Program-made: the position numbers and the translations under genes
Shown here: positions 1 to 9,540 of the stretch, one piece after another
Layout of the letters: the number at the start of each line of letters is the position of its first letter
Position numbering within the stretch: position 1 is the first letter of the stretch
Assembly: GCA_022747635.1 (NCBI GenBank)
Contig: JAKTNV010000041.1
Span: 2,103,501-2,167,500, forward strand
Direction: 5' to 3'
Origin: Hetaerina americana
Taxonomy: Eukaryota > Arthropoda > Insecta > Odonata > Calopterygidae
Length of the DNA: 64,000 nucleotides
The notes under the pieces: model-generated
Told to the model about the DNA's origin: nothing
Seen by the model: the letters and a program-made list of their open reading frames with translations, nothing else
Database searches by the model: none

Positions 1-511
1 ACAGTGCCACTTCCGCCATCGAGGAGGTTTTTGCCCGGGAGGGGGAGGTGTCATTCCCCAAGGAAGGGGCTGGAAAGGACAGGGCAGCCGCGAGAGGAAA
101 CTAGAAGAAGAAATAAGTCGGTGAATGGACGCCGCGGTTAATTTATTCTTGTTCATTTAGTTAACCCCAAAAAATAGCGTTTTCCTATTACTTTCAACAT
201 TCATAACCAAGCATTTAAAATCCTGAGCCATATCCGGATCTCCTGCTTTATGAAGAGTGTCAACTACTGCTGAACACACTTCTAAAGTACGGGCGTTAAG
301 GTGCCCGAGCACCACTGATGAAATTGAGGCCTCCACCGTAAAAGGCGATAAAAAGGCTCCCTCCTCGCGTAAAGCGGAAGGGAGGAGTTTGGGGGAGGGG
401 GGGCGACTCGGCCGAGAGCGAATATGCTTGCACACTACATAAATATAGAGATGTATATAAATAGGTCATTACCTATATATTATACGTACTTATATATTAT
501 TATTGTACACA
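1..511. other. Non-coding flank, nothing recognised
   Basis: Short open frames on both strands (for example 157-435 minus) have no recognisable motif and low-complexity composition. The last 80 bases are AT-rich and run into the truncated start of a LINE fragment. Confidence 0.5.
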
Positions 512-1452
512 AAACTTGGTTTTTATTCAGGTATACATGCAACCGAGCAACAATACGGAGGAAGAGGTCGATAGGATATACGATCAGTTAGAGGACGTAA
601 TCGCGTGTGTTCCTGCAGGGAAACATTTGATAGTGATGGGGGATTGGAATGCGACGGTAGGCGAAGGAAGAGATGGTGATGAGGTGGGGGATTACGGGTT
701 AGCCACGAGGAATAACCGCGGGGAGAAAGCAGTTGAGTTCTGCAGGAGACAGGGGTTAGTCATCACCAACACTTGGCTTAGACACCACAAAAGAAGCAGG
801 TATACATGGAAAATGCCAGGTGACTCAGAAAGGTGTCAGCTAGATTATGTCCTGGTTAGACACAGATTTAGGAACAGTGTGATAAATTCCCACAGCTTCC
901 CGGGAGCGGATGCGGACTCAGACCTAAATTTAGTTGCTATGAAATGTGGCGTCCTTTTCAAAAAGATAAGGCAGGGGCGGCGGGTTAGAAAATGAAACGT
1001 AGAAGCATTAAATGGTTTGAAAAGGAAGGAGTTCCAACCGGCGGTAGAGGAAATCATGGAGGATGGTAAAGAGCTAAGTACTTTTGAAGAAAAATGGGAA
1101 AGTATCAAGAAAGGGTTGTCTAAAGCCGCAAAAGACACTATTGGAACCGTTAACGCTAAAAGGACTAGGAAACCATGGATCACGGATGAGATGATTACAA
1201 AGATGGATGAGCGGCGAAAATGGAAGAATATAAATACAGAATTAGGCAAAATGAAGTACAAAGAATTGAACAATAAATTGAGGCGGGCAACAAATTAAGC
1301 AAAAGAAGCATGGTGGAAGACGCAGTGCGAGGATATGGAAAGTCTGCAGAGGAAGGGTGAAATCGGTGCGCTGTACAGCAAAGTTATCTTTATCGGGAAG
1401 TAGGAAAGGAAGATCTATGCTAACAGTTAGAGATAAGGCGAGTAAGATAATA
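512..1452 (+). pseudogene. RTE-like LINE fragment 1a: endonuclease domain and linker, broken
   Basis: The frame opening near 516 reads an endonuclease/exonuclease/phosphatase (APE-type) domain of a non-LTR retrotransposon. Visible landmarks are the GDWNA motif around residue 43, a block reading RNNRGEKAVEF, the LDYVLVRHR block, and PGADADSD near the end, where the usual catalytic SDH is SDL here. The domain is known to nick target DNA for target-primed reverse transcription. The frame is stopped by a TGA after GRRVRK where the 27-kb copy has TGG (Trp), resumes in the same frame at 1017-1298, and is stopped again, so it is dead. The 5' end is truncated: it starts inside the domain directly after AT-rich DNA. 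A mariner derivative interrupts the LINE at 1453 and the LINE resumes at 2143. The family resembles RTE/BovB-type LINEs; the clade is inferred from motif pattern only. Confidence 0.85.
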
Positions 1453-2140
1453 CGAGGGTCATCCGGAAAGTAGTACCCGTTCGTGCCGCATGAAGTGCTG
1501 ACGACGCGAGTAGCCACTGGACGAAGTCAGATAGCTTCAGTGGCTTGTCTGCCTTCTCTGAGCCAAGTTGCGTGACGCTAGCATTGCCTGTGTTGTTTCT
1601 GTGATTGTTTACAATGTTTAAAAAAATTGAGAACGCCGCCAGTTGTGAAGTGAGGGCAGTGATTAAATTCCTCAATGCAAGAAACGTTCGCCCATGTGAT
1701 ATTCATCGCCAATTAAAGGAGGTGTATGGAGACAATGTAATGGACGAGTCGTCTGTTCGGCGGTGGTGTCGCAACTTCAACATGGGGAGGGGGAACACAC
1801 ACGACGATGAGCGTTCGGCGCGTCACAATTGATGACATCTGTGAGCATTTTCCCAATGTTTCTCGAACAATTGTTCATGAAATTGTTAAACACCATCTGC
1901 ATTATGCAAAAATTTGTGCAAGATGGGTCCCTCGCGTATCTCAATGAGCTGGCGGCGAAGGACTATGCAGCAGGAATACAGAAACTTGTCACACGTTATG
2001 ACAAATGCCTTAATTTGCTTGGAGATTATGTTGAGAAGTAGTTTAAAGTATCCTCTTTCAAATAAAATTTTTTATGTTTGTTAATATTTACTTTTGTGTC
2101 TTTATTTCACGAACGGGTACTACTTTCCGGATGACCCTCG
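1453..2140 (+). mobile_element. Non-autonomous mariner derivative NA1, copy A
   Basis: 688 bp with perfect 33-bp terminal inverted repeats beginning CGAGGGTCATCCGGAAAG, flanked by TA on both sides (1451-1452 and 2141-2142), the target duplication of Tc1/mariner elements. Inside are the transposase N-terminal helix-turn-helix region and the last C-terminal residues, with the catalytic domain missing. It sits inside LINE fragment 1. Compared with copy B at 36373-37116 it lacks a further block of about 65 bases after GAGCGTTCGG but keeps 9 bases that copy B has lost. Movement would need a transposase supplied in trans. Confidence 0.95.
1605..2041 (+). pseudogene. Deleted mariner transposase remnant in NA1 copy A
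   Basis: The first frame (1605-1832) begins MFTMFKKIENAASCEV and reads a mariner-type N-terminal DNA-binding region with the typical phrases CDIHRQLKEVYG and SSVRRWCRNF. The frame then shifts through a deletion. A second frame (1829-2041) ends in IQKLVTRYDKCLNLLGDYVEK-type residues, which is the C-terminus usual for this transposase lineage. The DDE/D catalytic core is absent, so no active enzyme can be made. The start could be at 1605 or at the second Met at 1614; Met 1614 fits the family better. Confidence 0.9.
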
Positions 2141-2142
2141 TA

Positions 2143-2484
2143 GTTGACATAGGAATGATCCAAGAGAGATGGAAGGAATATATAGAAGAACTGTATAGTA
2201 AAGAACTTAGACCAACAAAGTTAGACATAGAAAAGGACCATGACGTAGAGAAAGATAGCTTAGGTCCAGGCATACTAGACGAAGAGATAGAAAGGGCATT
2301 AAGGGAGATGAAACTAAATAAGGCCGTGGGGGTAGATAACATTCCCGTGGAACTTTTAAAATGCTTAATGAGATTATTAAACGAGAGGAATATAGAACAC
2401 AACCAGGCTAAGCGAAAAAGGCTAAGCTGAACATTAAAATAGGAGGGCAAAAACTAGAGCAGGTAGAACAGTTTACGTATCTTG
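2143..2484 (+). pseudogene. RTE-like LINE fragment 1b: start of reverse transcriptase, internally deleted
   Basis: Continuation of fragment 1a beyond the NA1 insertion. It reads LGPGILDEEIERALREMKLN and GVDNIPVELLKCL, the start of the reverse transcriptase fingers, then jumps directly to a later block (RLLNERNIEHNQ) and again to KRKRLS followed by an out-of-frame match to the KIGGQKLEQVEQ region. At least two internal deletions relative to the copy at 7868-9405 are therefore visible. It stops abruptly near 2484 at unrelated sequence. Confidence 0.85.
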
Positions 2485-3005
2485 TGTAACCGGATTTGAT
2501 GAAATCTAGTGTCTTTCTCTCAAGGCTATTCACTGTATAAAAACATCGTAACTGTAATAATGCGTTCTTTCCTACTCTTCGAAAAATCTCTGACCCCTTG
2601 TCTGTGTATGCCAATGGGAGGTCTCGCCTCCCACTAATGGATATTTATGGCTTCCGTGGGTGAGCTAAAACGTGTGTGCGTGTGTTAGACTTCAAGAAGT
2701 CCAAGGAAAAATATTTGTCACCAAATCACGGCTCGAAAGAGATTTGCTCTAAATTGTGTTCGGAAAAGGTGTTCCCAGTTTATGCACATAAAGGCCATGT
2801 CGATATATAACAGGGCAACAGAAATCGGAAGACGGAATGCCTCGCGTCGTTGGGCGTCCGCCCTCGGCCCTGGATTGCGTCACGAAGACTTTTAAATGCG
2901 ACTGCTCAGCGAGGAGCGCTGATAACATTTTTTTAATTCGCATAATTTGTTGTGAAAAATTTTAAAATTGCAATATATCGCTCGCTTAAATGTGTGCAAC
3001 GTATT
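2485..3005. other. Unassigned non-coding stretch
   Basis: No motif, repeat or coding pattern recognised. The AT content rises towards 2950. Confidence 0.4.
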
Positions 3006-3009
3006 TATG

Positions 3010-3735
3010 GTACAAGTTTCATTGATTTGACCCCATTATTATGCCAGGGGCAGCCGTTGCTAGTTGAAATGTTTTTAGTTCTTCCACCAGGTGGAGGCAA
3101 TGCCCCTCGTGAATTAAAAATGTTTTTTGGTTGAAAAACGTTCCGCCAAAACCTACAAGGTAAACATAAAAAGTTTTGGTGGCGATTTTTCCTGACGGTT
3201 GCATGAAGTGCTGAATTCGGAAGACCGTCGGATAAGTGTGCTCATGATTGGAGATCGCATTGGCTATTACAAGACGGTGACAGTGCACACTAGATCGAAA
3301 GGCGATGCAAAAGATCTGCGCTAAACTCGCCCTCCCGAAAGTCTTAGGAAGGACGACCAAAACAGAAGAGTCGAGAGTGTCTGCTTGAGAAGACCTACTG
3401 CAACAGCATCGCGACGATTCCCCAACCCCCTACAACCCCTCAGCCCTATTACAGCCCCCACTCGGCACCTGCAGACTGTTATTCTTATTCCCAAAAGTGA
3501 AATCCTCCCTCCCCCAAAGGACACCACCACCATGGGACCTTAGCTGCCGTCAAAGAAGCCTTCTGGCGTACACTTAAGGACCTTCCGCCTACCAGGGAGC
3601 CTTCGAGTCGTGGAAAAGCCGCAAGGGCAAAATTGTATCGACGCTCTCAAGGAATGTACTTCGAAGAATTTGGGCGCATTATAGAAATATTGGAAATATA
3701 TCTATTTACACCGATACTTTTTAAATAAACCGCGC
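3010..3735 (+). mobile_element. Old non-autonomous mariner derivative NA2, copy A
   Basis: Shares its layout with copies at 17103-17700 and 46489-47072: a roughly 150-base non-coding 5' part (GTGCTGAATTCGGAAGACCG and GATCGCATTGGC blocks), then GGCGATGCRAAAGATCTGCGC, then the decayed end of a transposase. The decayed part still spells an ACGATTCCCCAACCCCC block equivalent to the IPQPPYSPDLAP motif, and a stretch equivalent to AVKEA plus LKDLPPT. The right end has a terminal repeat containing CCGATACTTTTTAAATAAA, matching the ends of copy C. No open frame survives. Boundaries are approximate. Confidence 0.7.
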
Positions 3736-5469
3736 CACAGGAGGCTTAATGGAGGTTCTGCTCTTCCCCGTAGCGCAAGAAGATGATTTTACATTTTTTA
3801 CAGAGAGAAGTCAAAGTGAAATGCCAATCACCCTAGCGGTGTCTTGCAGGGTATTGAAATATCAAAACATAACATTAACTGGACTTAGGATTCCAGTCAA
3901 TGTTCTCAGTGTTCAGTAGCAGTGCAGAGCCCCCGTTTCTTCTCTCTCTTTTTCGGAAGGGAGCGTCGCTGGGGTCATTGTGAGAGCACTTGTTCGAATA
4001 ACATTGACAGCACTATCAGAAGTGTAGGAATATTTCAAAGCGTGCCACAGATGCGTTGGCAATACTAAAACTAATCCCTATTCGGCGTGCGGGAGTCAGC
4101 ATATACAAGTTAAGGGAGGTCAGTTCCTCGTGCTCTGTGCACCCTATTTTCGCGTGTATCCCAGAAGAGGTTGTACTCCTGATAATCACGCATCTCAGGT
4201 TGAGGCATACGCTCCTGCACGGCATGGTCCTCGTGGGAGGATGGTGGGCGTGGACCTCCCGTTTGGCTGTGCAGGACCTGAAGAGGATGATGTGGCCCTC
4301 AGTGCGAAGGCCTCCCCGCAAAAGGAGGGCCCAAACACTTGGGCCTCTTCCTTGTCATCTTCGCCAGGGAACCAAATGAATTTATGCGCGCCCCGCCCCT
4401 GGTTGCGGTTTGGCGCCGACGAGGCAAGGGAAGCCCCTTGGCCAGCGCGCCCCCGGTCCCCCCGCCGTCCAACCCTCCGCACCCCCCACCCCGCCGCACT
4501 CTCTTCCCATTGGTCTCCCTCTTGAGGCCTCCATTCCACTCGAGAGCCCACCCAAAAATACGATGGCTCGTACTCTTTGAGAGGGTGTGTGCGACTTCGG
4601 GGGAAAGGGGAAGCCGGCACAGGTGGATTTACCTGAAATTATTCACCTTTGTTGAGGCGGCGGCAAATTTAATTAGCTATGAACGTACACAAATTCCTGG
4701 CAAAAGTAATTTTCAATGAATGAATGCCAGATTGTTTATTGTCCATCGTTCCTCTGGCACTGGATCACTGAATGCATGGCACACAAATAAATAATTACTG
4801 CATATCCATATATGTGCATACGTAGACATCCAGCGGTGGGTTATCGTCGGCACGACTCCGGAGACAGACGCACTTGCCGCCGGGAAGTACCCTTTACACT
4901 TCAGCGTGCGTAGAGCCTTGCTACGTCAGCCGAGACGTGACCAAAGTGATCAGGGGGTATGGGTTCTAGCCATGGAAACTCATTATTAAGTAGCACGTCT
5001 TATTACCCCAGTCGATGTTGGGCAGGCAGGAGGAGGTCCGATTGGACTGCTTTGGCCCCTCAACGAACCTCGACAATCCGCTTCTACTTCCATTCCCGTG
5101 GCGGTCGCTGCGAACGAAATACTTTTGCGGGAAGTCAACGAATGCGAGAGTCATTGATTGATTGCGTGGGTGGACGCACCTCTGGACATTGGCGCGGTCA
5201 GACCTGGCCCGTCGCTGACCGCACCAATCAAAATGTCACCTTTGAGGGGGGGGTCAAATCCTCTGGCTGACCTATCTCCCACTCCCATTCCCCGCTAAGC
5301 TTTATGGCCCATTCTCGTTGACTGGCCAGGGCCGCTCCACTTCCCCCGAAAGTCCTCGCCGGGGCAAGAGGTAAGGGCACGTGCGTGCTTCGAGTCGGCG
5401 GACTTGGGAATATTTATGGAGCGGATATGTCCCAGAAGAAGCATTACTCTCATTAACAAGAAGAAAGCA
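3736..5469. other. Unassigned stretch with a GC-rich core
   Basis: 4200-4560 is C-rich on the plus strand and opens frames on both strands. The frame at 4130-4525 reads a protein-like segment between about residues 10 and 80, preceded by a possible splice acceptor (pyrimidine-poor, ...GTATCCCAG at 4162). No family is recognised and no good downstream donor was seen, so it is not called a gene. The rest shows nothing identifiable. Confidence 0.3.
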
Positions 5470-5471
5470 TA

Positions 5472-6803
5472 CTACCTTGATCAAAAAGTTCCCGGAATAA
5501 CCACCGTGTGGCGCTCCCATCGTTCCGATTTGAGTTCTGTTTTTTTTGTTCAATTGGTACATCTGTTGTTGATATTCCCTTTAAATCTTAGTGTCATAAC
5601 TTGACATTTGCAAAAGTTACGTAGCCAAGAGTACATCTATCTCTGTGTGTGTTGGCGATTTTTTACAATTTCAGAAATGGATTTAAATTTGCAACAACGA
5701 ACTTGTATTAAATTTTGCGTAAAAAACGGATATAGTGGCGCACGGACGTTGGAAATGTTGGAAAAGTGTTTCGGCAACGATTCTCTAAAAAAAACGGTCG
5801 TTTACCAGTGGCACGAGCGGTTCAGAAGTGGTCGTGAGTCAATCGAAGATGATGAACGCAGTGGCAGACCATCGACATCGAAAGTCGGTGAAAAAATTGA
5901 TAAAGTAAAAGAAATGTTGGTCAATAACCGCAAATTAACCATCAGAGAAATAGCGGAGGACTTGAACATTGCCTATGGATCCGCCCAAGACATTGTGGTT
6001 AATGATTTGGGTTTCCGTCGTGTAGCAGCAAAGTTGGTGCCAAAAGACCTCAATTTCATGCAAAAAAGAGACCGTGTTGACGTCGCAAAAGACATGATTT
6101 GCGAGGCTGAATCCGATCCCACATTCATCAAAAGGATCATTACTGGAGACGAGACGTGGGTTTATGAGTACGACACGCAATCCAGACATCAGGCAAGTGA
6201 ATGGCGTTCACCAAATGAGCCGAGACCAAAAAAACCACGTCGTTTTCAGTCAAAAAAGAAGGCAATGCTGACGGTTTTCATGGATTACAACGGTGTAGTG
6301 CATCATGAATTTTTGCCAGAAGGCCAGACAGTAAACAAAGAGTATTATTTGGGCGTTATGAGACGTTTGCGTGAAGCAATTCGCCGAAAGAGACCAGAAA
6401 TGTGGGCAGAAAACTCGTGGATTTTGCACCATGATAACGCACCGTCGCACAGTGCTATCATTATTCGTAATTTTTTGACGAAAAATGCAACAAATACCAT
6501 CCAACAGCCACCGAATTCACCTGATTTGGCTCCCTGTGACTTCTTTCTGTTCAATCGAGTTAAAAAACCATTACGGGGAACGCGTTTTAGCAGCCGAGAG
6601 GAAGTAATGGAAAAATCGCAGGAAGCACTGATGGACATACCGAAAACCGAATATAAAAAATGTTTCGAGGATTGGATCAAGCGCTGGCATAAGTGTGTTG
6701 CAGTCGATGGGGATTACTTTGAAGGGGACAATATAGATTTAGATGAATAAACTTGTATTTTTAATTTTCTGAATAAATTCCGGGAAATATTTGATCAAGG
6801 TAG
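5472..6803 (+). mobile_element. Apparently intact mariner transposon, copy 1
   Basis: 1332 bp, with inverted ends CTACCTTGATCAAA... and ...TTTGATCAAGGTAG, flanked by TA at 5470-5471 and 6804-6805. The ends are similar but not perfect over about 28 bases: the left has AAAAAGTTCCCGG and the right reads AAATATTTCCCGG inwards. It holds one uninterrupted transposase gene. A second copy lies inverted at 59536-60866 (1331 bp). The intact frame, clear ends and close match between copies indicate recent insertion. Confidence 0.96.
5677..6750 (+). CDS. Mariner transposase (D,D34D), full length
   Basis: Encodes a 357-residue transposase that would bind the element ends and carry out cut-and-paste movement into TA sites. 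The N-terminal third has paired helix-turn-helix DNA-binding regions (QQRTCIKFCVKNGYSGART and LTIREIAEDLNIAYGSAQDI). The linker carries WVPHxL-like sequence replaced here by KLVPKDLN. The catalytic triad is visible: Asp158 in TGDETW, Asp253 in HHDNAPSH and Asp288 in PDLAPCDFF, with 34 residues between the last two, diagnostic of mariner proper. Length is as expected for the family (about 345-360). The frame is open further upstream to 5608, but the Met at 5677 gives the family-like start MDLNLQQRTC, so I choose it. There are no internal stops or shifts, so it may be functional. The subfamily is not assigned. Confidence 0.93.
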   Translation: MDLNLQQRTCIKFCVKNGYSGARTLEMLEKCFGNDSLKKTVVYQWHERFRSGRESIEDDERSGRPSTSKVGEKIDKVKEMLVNNRKLTIREIAEDLNIAYGSAQDIVVNDLGFRRVAAKLVPKDLNFMQKRDRVDVAKDMICEAESDPTFIKRIITGDETWVYEYDTQSRHQASEWRSPNEPRPKKPRRFQSKKKAMLTVFMDYNGVVHHEFLPEGQTVNKEYYLGVMRRLREAIRRKRPEMWAENSWILHHDNAPSHSAIIIRNFLTKNATNTIQQPPNSPDLAPCDFFLFNRVKKPLRGTRFSSREEVMEKSQEALMDIPKTEYKKCFEDWIKRWHKCVAVDGDYFEGDNIDLDE

Positions 6804-6920
6804 TATGTGTCTCGTGAAATACGTGGATACGGAAGGAATGCATATCGCGGAGAAACGGTGATTTGATGGAATAGATTACCGACAAAACCCCTCTTCTCTT
6901 CCTTCTTCCGTATGTGTGTG

Positions 6921-6926
<6 letters not shown>

Positions 6927-6983
<57 letters not shown>
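6927..6983. repeat. (TA)n microsatellite
   Basis: Nearly pure TA dinucleotide run following a TG-rich lead-in. It directly precedes a PLE-like end fragment. Confidence 0.95.
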
Positions 6984-6987
<4 letters not shown>

Positions 6988-7010
6988 TTATTATATATAT
7001 ATTTTTTTTT

Positions 7011-7105
7011 CTGAAGACGGTCGAGCCGCTGAAACGTCAAAATTACGCATGTGAATGCCCTTTCTTTATGCTTCCATGTTTTAAAAATCTACATCTGTGT
7101 TTGTG
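7011..7105 (+). mobile_element. PLE-like end fragment with hammerhead-like core
   Basis: Lies between two (TA)n blocks. It contains CTGAAGA (7011-7017), a short stem region CGG..CCG, and GAAAC (7031-7035), then ATTACGCATGTGAATGCCCT and TTTAAAAATCTACATC. The same order (CTGANGA, hairpin, GAAAC, TGTGAGTG-like block, ACA/TGT-rich block) recurs at several PLE-type ends in this window. Assignment to PLE is by similarity to the 7.2-7.7, 39.4, 41.1 and 61.7 kb fragments. Confidence 0.5.
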
Positions 7106-7108
7106 TAC

Positions 7109-7109
<1 letters not shown>

Positions 7110-7195
<86 letters not shown>
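7110..7195. repeat. (TA)n microsatellite
   Basis: About 43 TA units without visible interruption, between two PLE-like fragments. Confidence 0.95.
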
Positions 7196-7200
<5 letters not shown>

Positions 7201-7750
7201 ACACAAATAGAAAAGAATAGACACATTTAAAAGAACACTCACACGGTAAATTGTTCGAGCTTTCGTCCCTCTCAGAGGCCTTCTTCAAGAGAGACTGAAA
7301 ATATGCTATTGCTGGAGAGAGGGGAAAGAGCTATGGGCGTGGAGGGGAGGTGCGGAGGGAATGCTGGGAGGGAAATTAAATATGGCAGTTAAGGGTGGGA
7401 ATTTTAAAGGAACGGAAGGATAGTATGTAGGCGGATTCACGAGTTCTCACCTCTATGTCGGTGGCTGAATCAGGTAGGGATTCTAGGATGCTTAGAGCAA
7501 AACACTGGTCGAATGAAAGGTTGTGGGAATTGGCGTGTGAAGGGATAGGAAGAGAAGAGAGTGAGGCAGAATTGCAGGAGTACCGGTGATTATTCATTCG
7601 GATGGATAAGGGGGTAATGCATTCGCCTATGTAAAATGAAGTGCAGTTACTTGAAGAAGGCCTCGGAGAAGGCCGAAAGCTTAAATAATTTACCATGTGA
7701 GTGTCCTTTTAAGTGTTACTATTTTATTTGTGTTCTATTGTGCCATCCAA
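7201..7750 (-). mobile_element. PLE 3' fragment bounded by inverted ends
   Basis: The two borders are inverted relatives of each other. Near 7225-7300 the plus strand reads AACACTCACACGGTAAATTG then GAGCTTTCGTCCCTCTCAGA; near 7650-7710 it reads CTTGAAGAAGGCCTCGGAGA, GGCCGAAAGC and AATTTACCATGTGAGTG. Each border holds a TTGAAGA, hairpin, GAAAGC motif like a hammerhead core. Between them lies a GIY-YIG endonuclease remnant on the minus strand. This is the arrangement expected of a truncated Penelope-like element. Confidence 0.7.
7376..7696 (-). pseudogene. GIY-YIG endonuclease remnant of a PLE
   Basis: The open frame reads a C-terminal GIY-YIG-type nuclease. Landmarks are NCTSFYIGECITPLS (YIG motif near residue 22), the SIRMNNHR block with the conserved Arg, HNLSFDQCFALSIL, and the RTRESAYI block with the catalytic-type Glu. 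The ending PTLNCHI is like the PLE C-terminus. The upstream half (CxCG before the YIG and all of the reverse transcriptase) is absent, so this is a 5'-truncated copy. In Penelope-like elements this domain nicks target DNA. The frame is open but cannot give a working retroelement. Confidence 0.75.
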
Positions 7751-7760
7751 AAATTATACA

Positions 7761-7791
7761 TTATATATATATATATATATATATAAATAAT

Positions 7792-7868
<77 letters not shown>
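7761..7868. repeat. (TA)n microsatellite with AAATAA interruptions
   Basis: About 108 bases of TA units with two short interruptions. The LINE reverse transcriptase fragment begins immediately at its right edge. Confidence 0.95.
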
Positions 7869-7872
<4 letters not shown>

Positions 7873-9405
7873 CAGGCATACTAGACAATGAGATAAAAAG
7901 GGCATTAAGGGAGATGAAACTAAATAAGGCCGTGGGGGTAGATAACATTCCCGTGGAACTTTTAAAATGCTTAGGAAAATGTGGGAGGAAGAGGCTATAT
8001 GGGCTGATCCGTAGTATTTATGAGGAGGGAATCTGGCCGGAAGACTTTGTGAGATCAGTTTTAGTTCCTATTCCGAAAAAGGTAAAGGCCACGTCATGTG
8101 AGGACTATAGGACAATTAGTTTGATATCCCACGCAGCTAAAGTTGTTCTCAGGATCATAAACAAAAGGATAGAGAGTAGGGCAAATGATTACTTAGGGGA
8201 TGATCAGTTTGGGTTTAGGAAGGGGAGAGGTACGCGTGATGCCATTGCAGTAATGAGATTATTAATCGAGAGGAATATAGAACACAACCAGGAGGTATTT
8301 GCCTGTTTCGTAGATTTCGAAAAAGCGTTTGATAGAGTGAATTGGCAAAAACTAATGAGTATATTGCAGAAAATAGGAATAGATTGGAGGGAAAGGAGGC
8401 TAATCCGCAACCTGTACATGTCTCAGACTGCTCAGGTGAGGCTGGGAAACGGGGAGTCAAGATGGGCAGTGTTAGGAAGGGGTGTAAGGCAGGGTTGCCC
8501 ATTATCACCGTTGCTGTTCAACCTGTATGCAGAGGAAATGATTAAAGAGGCATGGGAAGAACTCGAGGTAGGAATGAAAGTCGGCGGGGAATTCGTAAAA
8601 TCAGTTAGGTTTGCTGATGACCAAGCTTTAGTTTGTCAGTCAGCCAAGGGGCTGCAAGCATTGCTTGGTGAATTGGAAATTCAGTGCGATAGGTATGGGA
8701 TGAGAATCAATATTAATAAAACAAAGGTTATGCGATTTTCTAGAAAGAAAAAGGCCAAGCTTAACATTAAAATAGGAGGGCAAAAACTAGAGCAGGTAGA
8801 ACATTTTACGTATCTCGGTAGTGTTTTGGACCAACACGGTCAAAGTAGTAGGGACGTAAGGAGAAAAATTGTGCTAGGCAAAGATGCTTTCACAAGGAGG
8901 AGGGAGTTGATGAGAGGGACGTTGCGTAAGGATGTTAAGAAAAGACTCGTAAAAACTTTGATGTGGAGCGAAGCTATGTGCGTCGCGGAAACGTGGTAAT
9001 TGAAGCAGGAGGATAGACGTAGATTGGAGGCTTTTGAAATGTGGGTGTGGAGAAGAATAGAGAAGGTGAAATCGACAGAGAAGATAACAAATGAGGAAAT
9101 ACTTGGTATGGTGGGCGAAGAGAGGGGTTTGTTGGGAGCAATCCTATGGAGGCAAGAAAAGTGGATGAAGGGGGTGTTGACAGGCAGTGGGATGTTGAAG
9201 ACTGTGATAGAGGGTAGAATGTTGGGCAAAAGAGGAAAGGGAAGGAACAGGATAGGGATGTTGGACGGGATGAAGGGAGGAAGAAAGTACTCAGAGATGA
9301 AGAGGGACCTGATATAGAGTAGGATGATGGATTTTGTGTTTTGTTAGGAGTAATAAAATATTTGTTTGGTAGATGTGTCCATCCAAAAACCTACCTCAAC
9401 CGGTA
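7869..9405 (+). mobile_element. RTE-like LINE copy 2, 5'-truncated, best-preserved reverse transcriptase
   Basis: Starts within the coding region right after (TA)n (first readable residues PGILDNEIKRALREM) and runs to a 3' end containing CCATCCAAAAACCTACC and CCGGTAGATTA, a 3' signature also seen reversed at 26107-26150 and, decayed, near 13830. The endonuclease half is missing, as is usual for 5'-truncated LINE insertions. Confidence 0.92.
7914..9317 (+). pseudogene. LINE reverse transcriptase with a single nonsense change
   Basis: The frame 7914-8999 reads 361 residues of non-LTR reverse transcriptase. In order: KAVGVDNIPVELLK, VLVPIPKK, YRTISLIS, DDQFGFRKGRGTRDAI, FACFVDFEKAFDRVNW, the [16 protein letters not shown] block, and catalytic FADDQALV with the Asp pair at residues 235-236. 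It continues with a KIGGQKLEQ and FTYLGSVLDQHG block typical of RTE-like LINEs. A TAA replaces Ser in ETWSLKQED (TCA to TAA by comparison with the minus-strand copies at 41.8 and 58.6 kb). After it the same frame continues from 9000 to 9317 through RRLEAFEMWVWRR to the end. One point change therefore separates this from an open copy of this half. Confidence 0.9.
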
Positions 9406-9540
9406 GATTACCTTAAAAAAATATATATACATATAAATTCATTTGTTTATTTATTTATTTATTATAAGGCGGCACAGTTTTCCTAAAGCGTAGGACCCAT
9501 TGTACTCTAATTATTCTTCTTAAAATCCTAATTCAAATAG

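Noticed and set aside
6912..7288. Frames of alternating Tyr-Ile
   Set aside because: Translation of (TA)n microsatellites.
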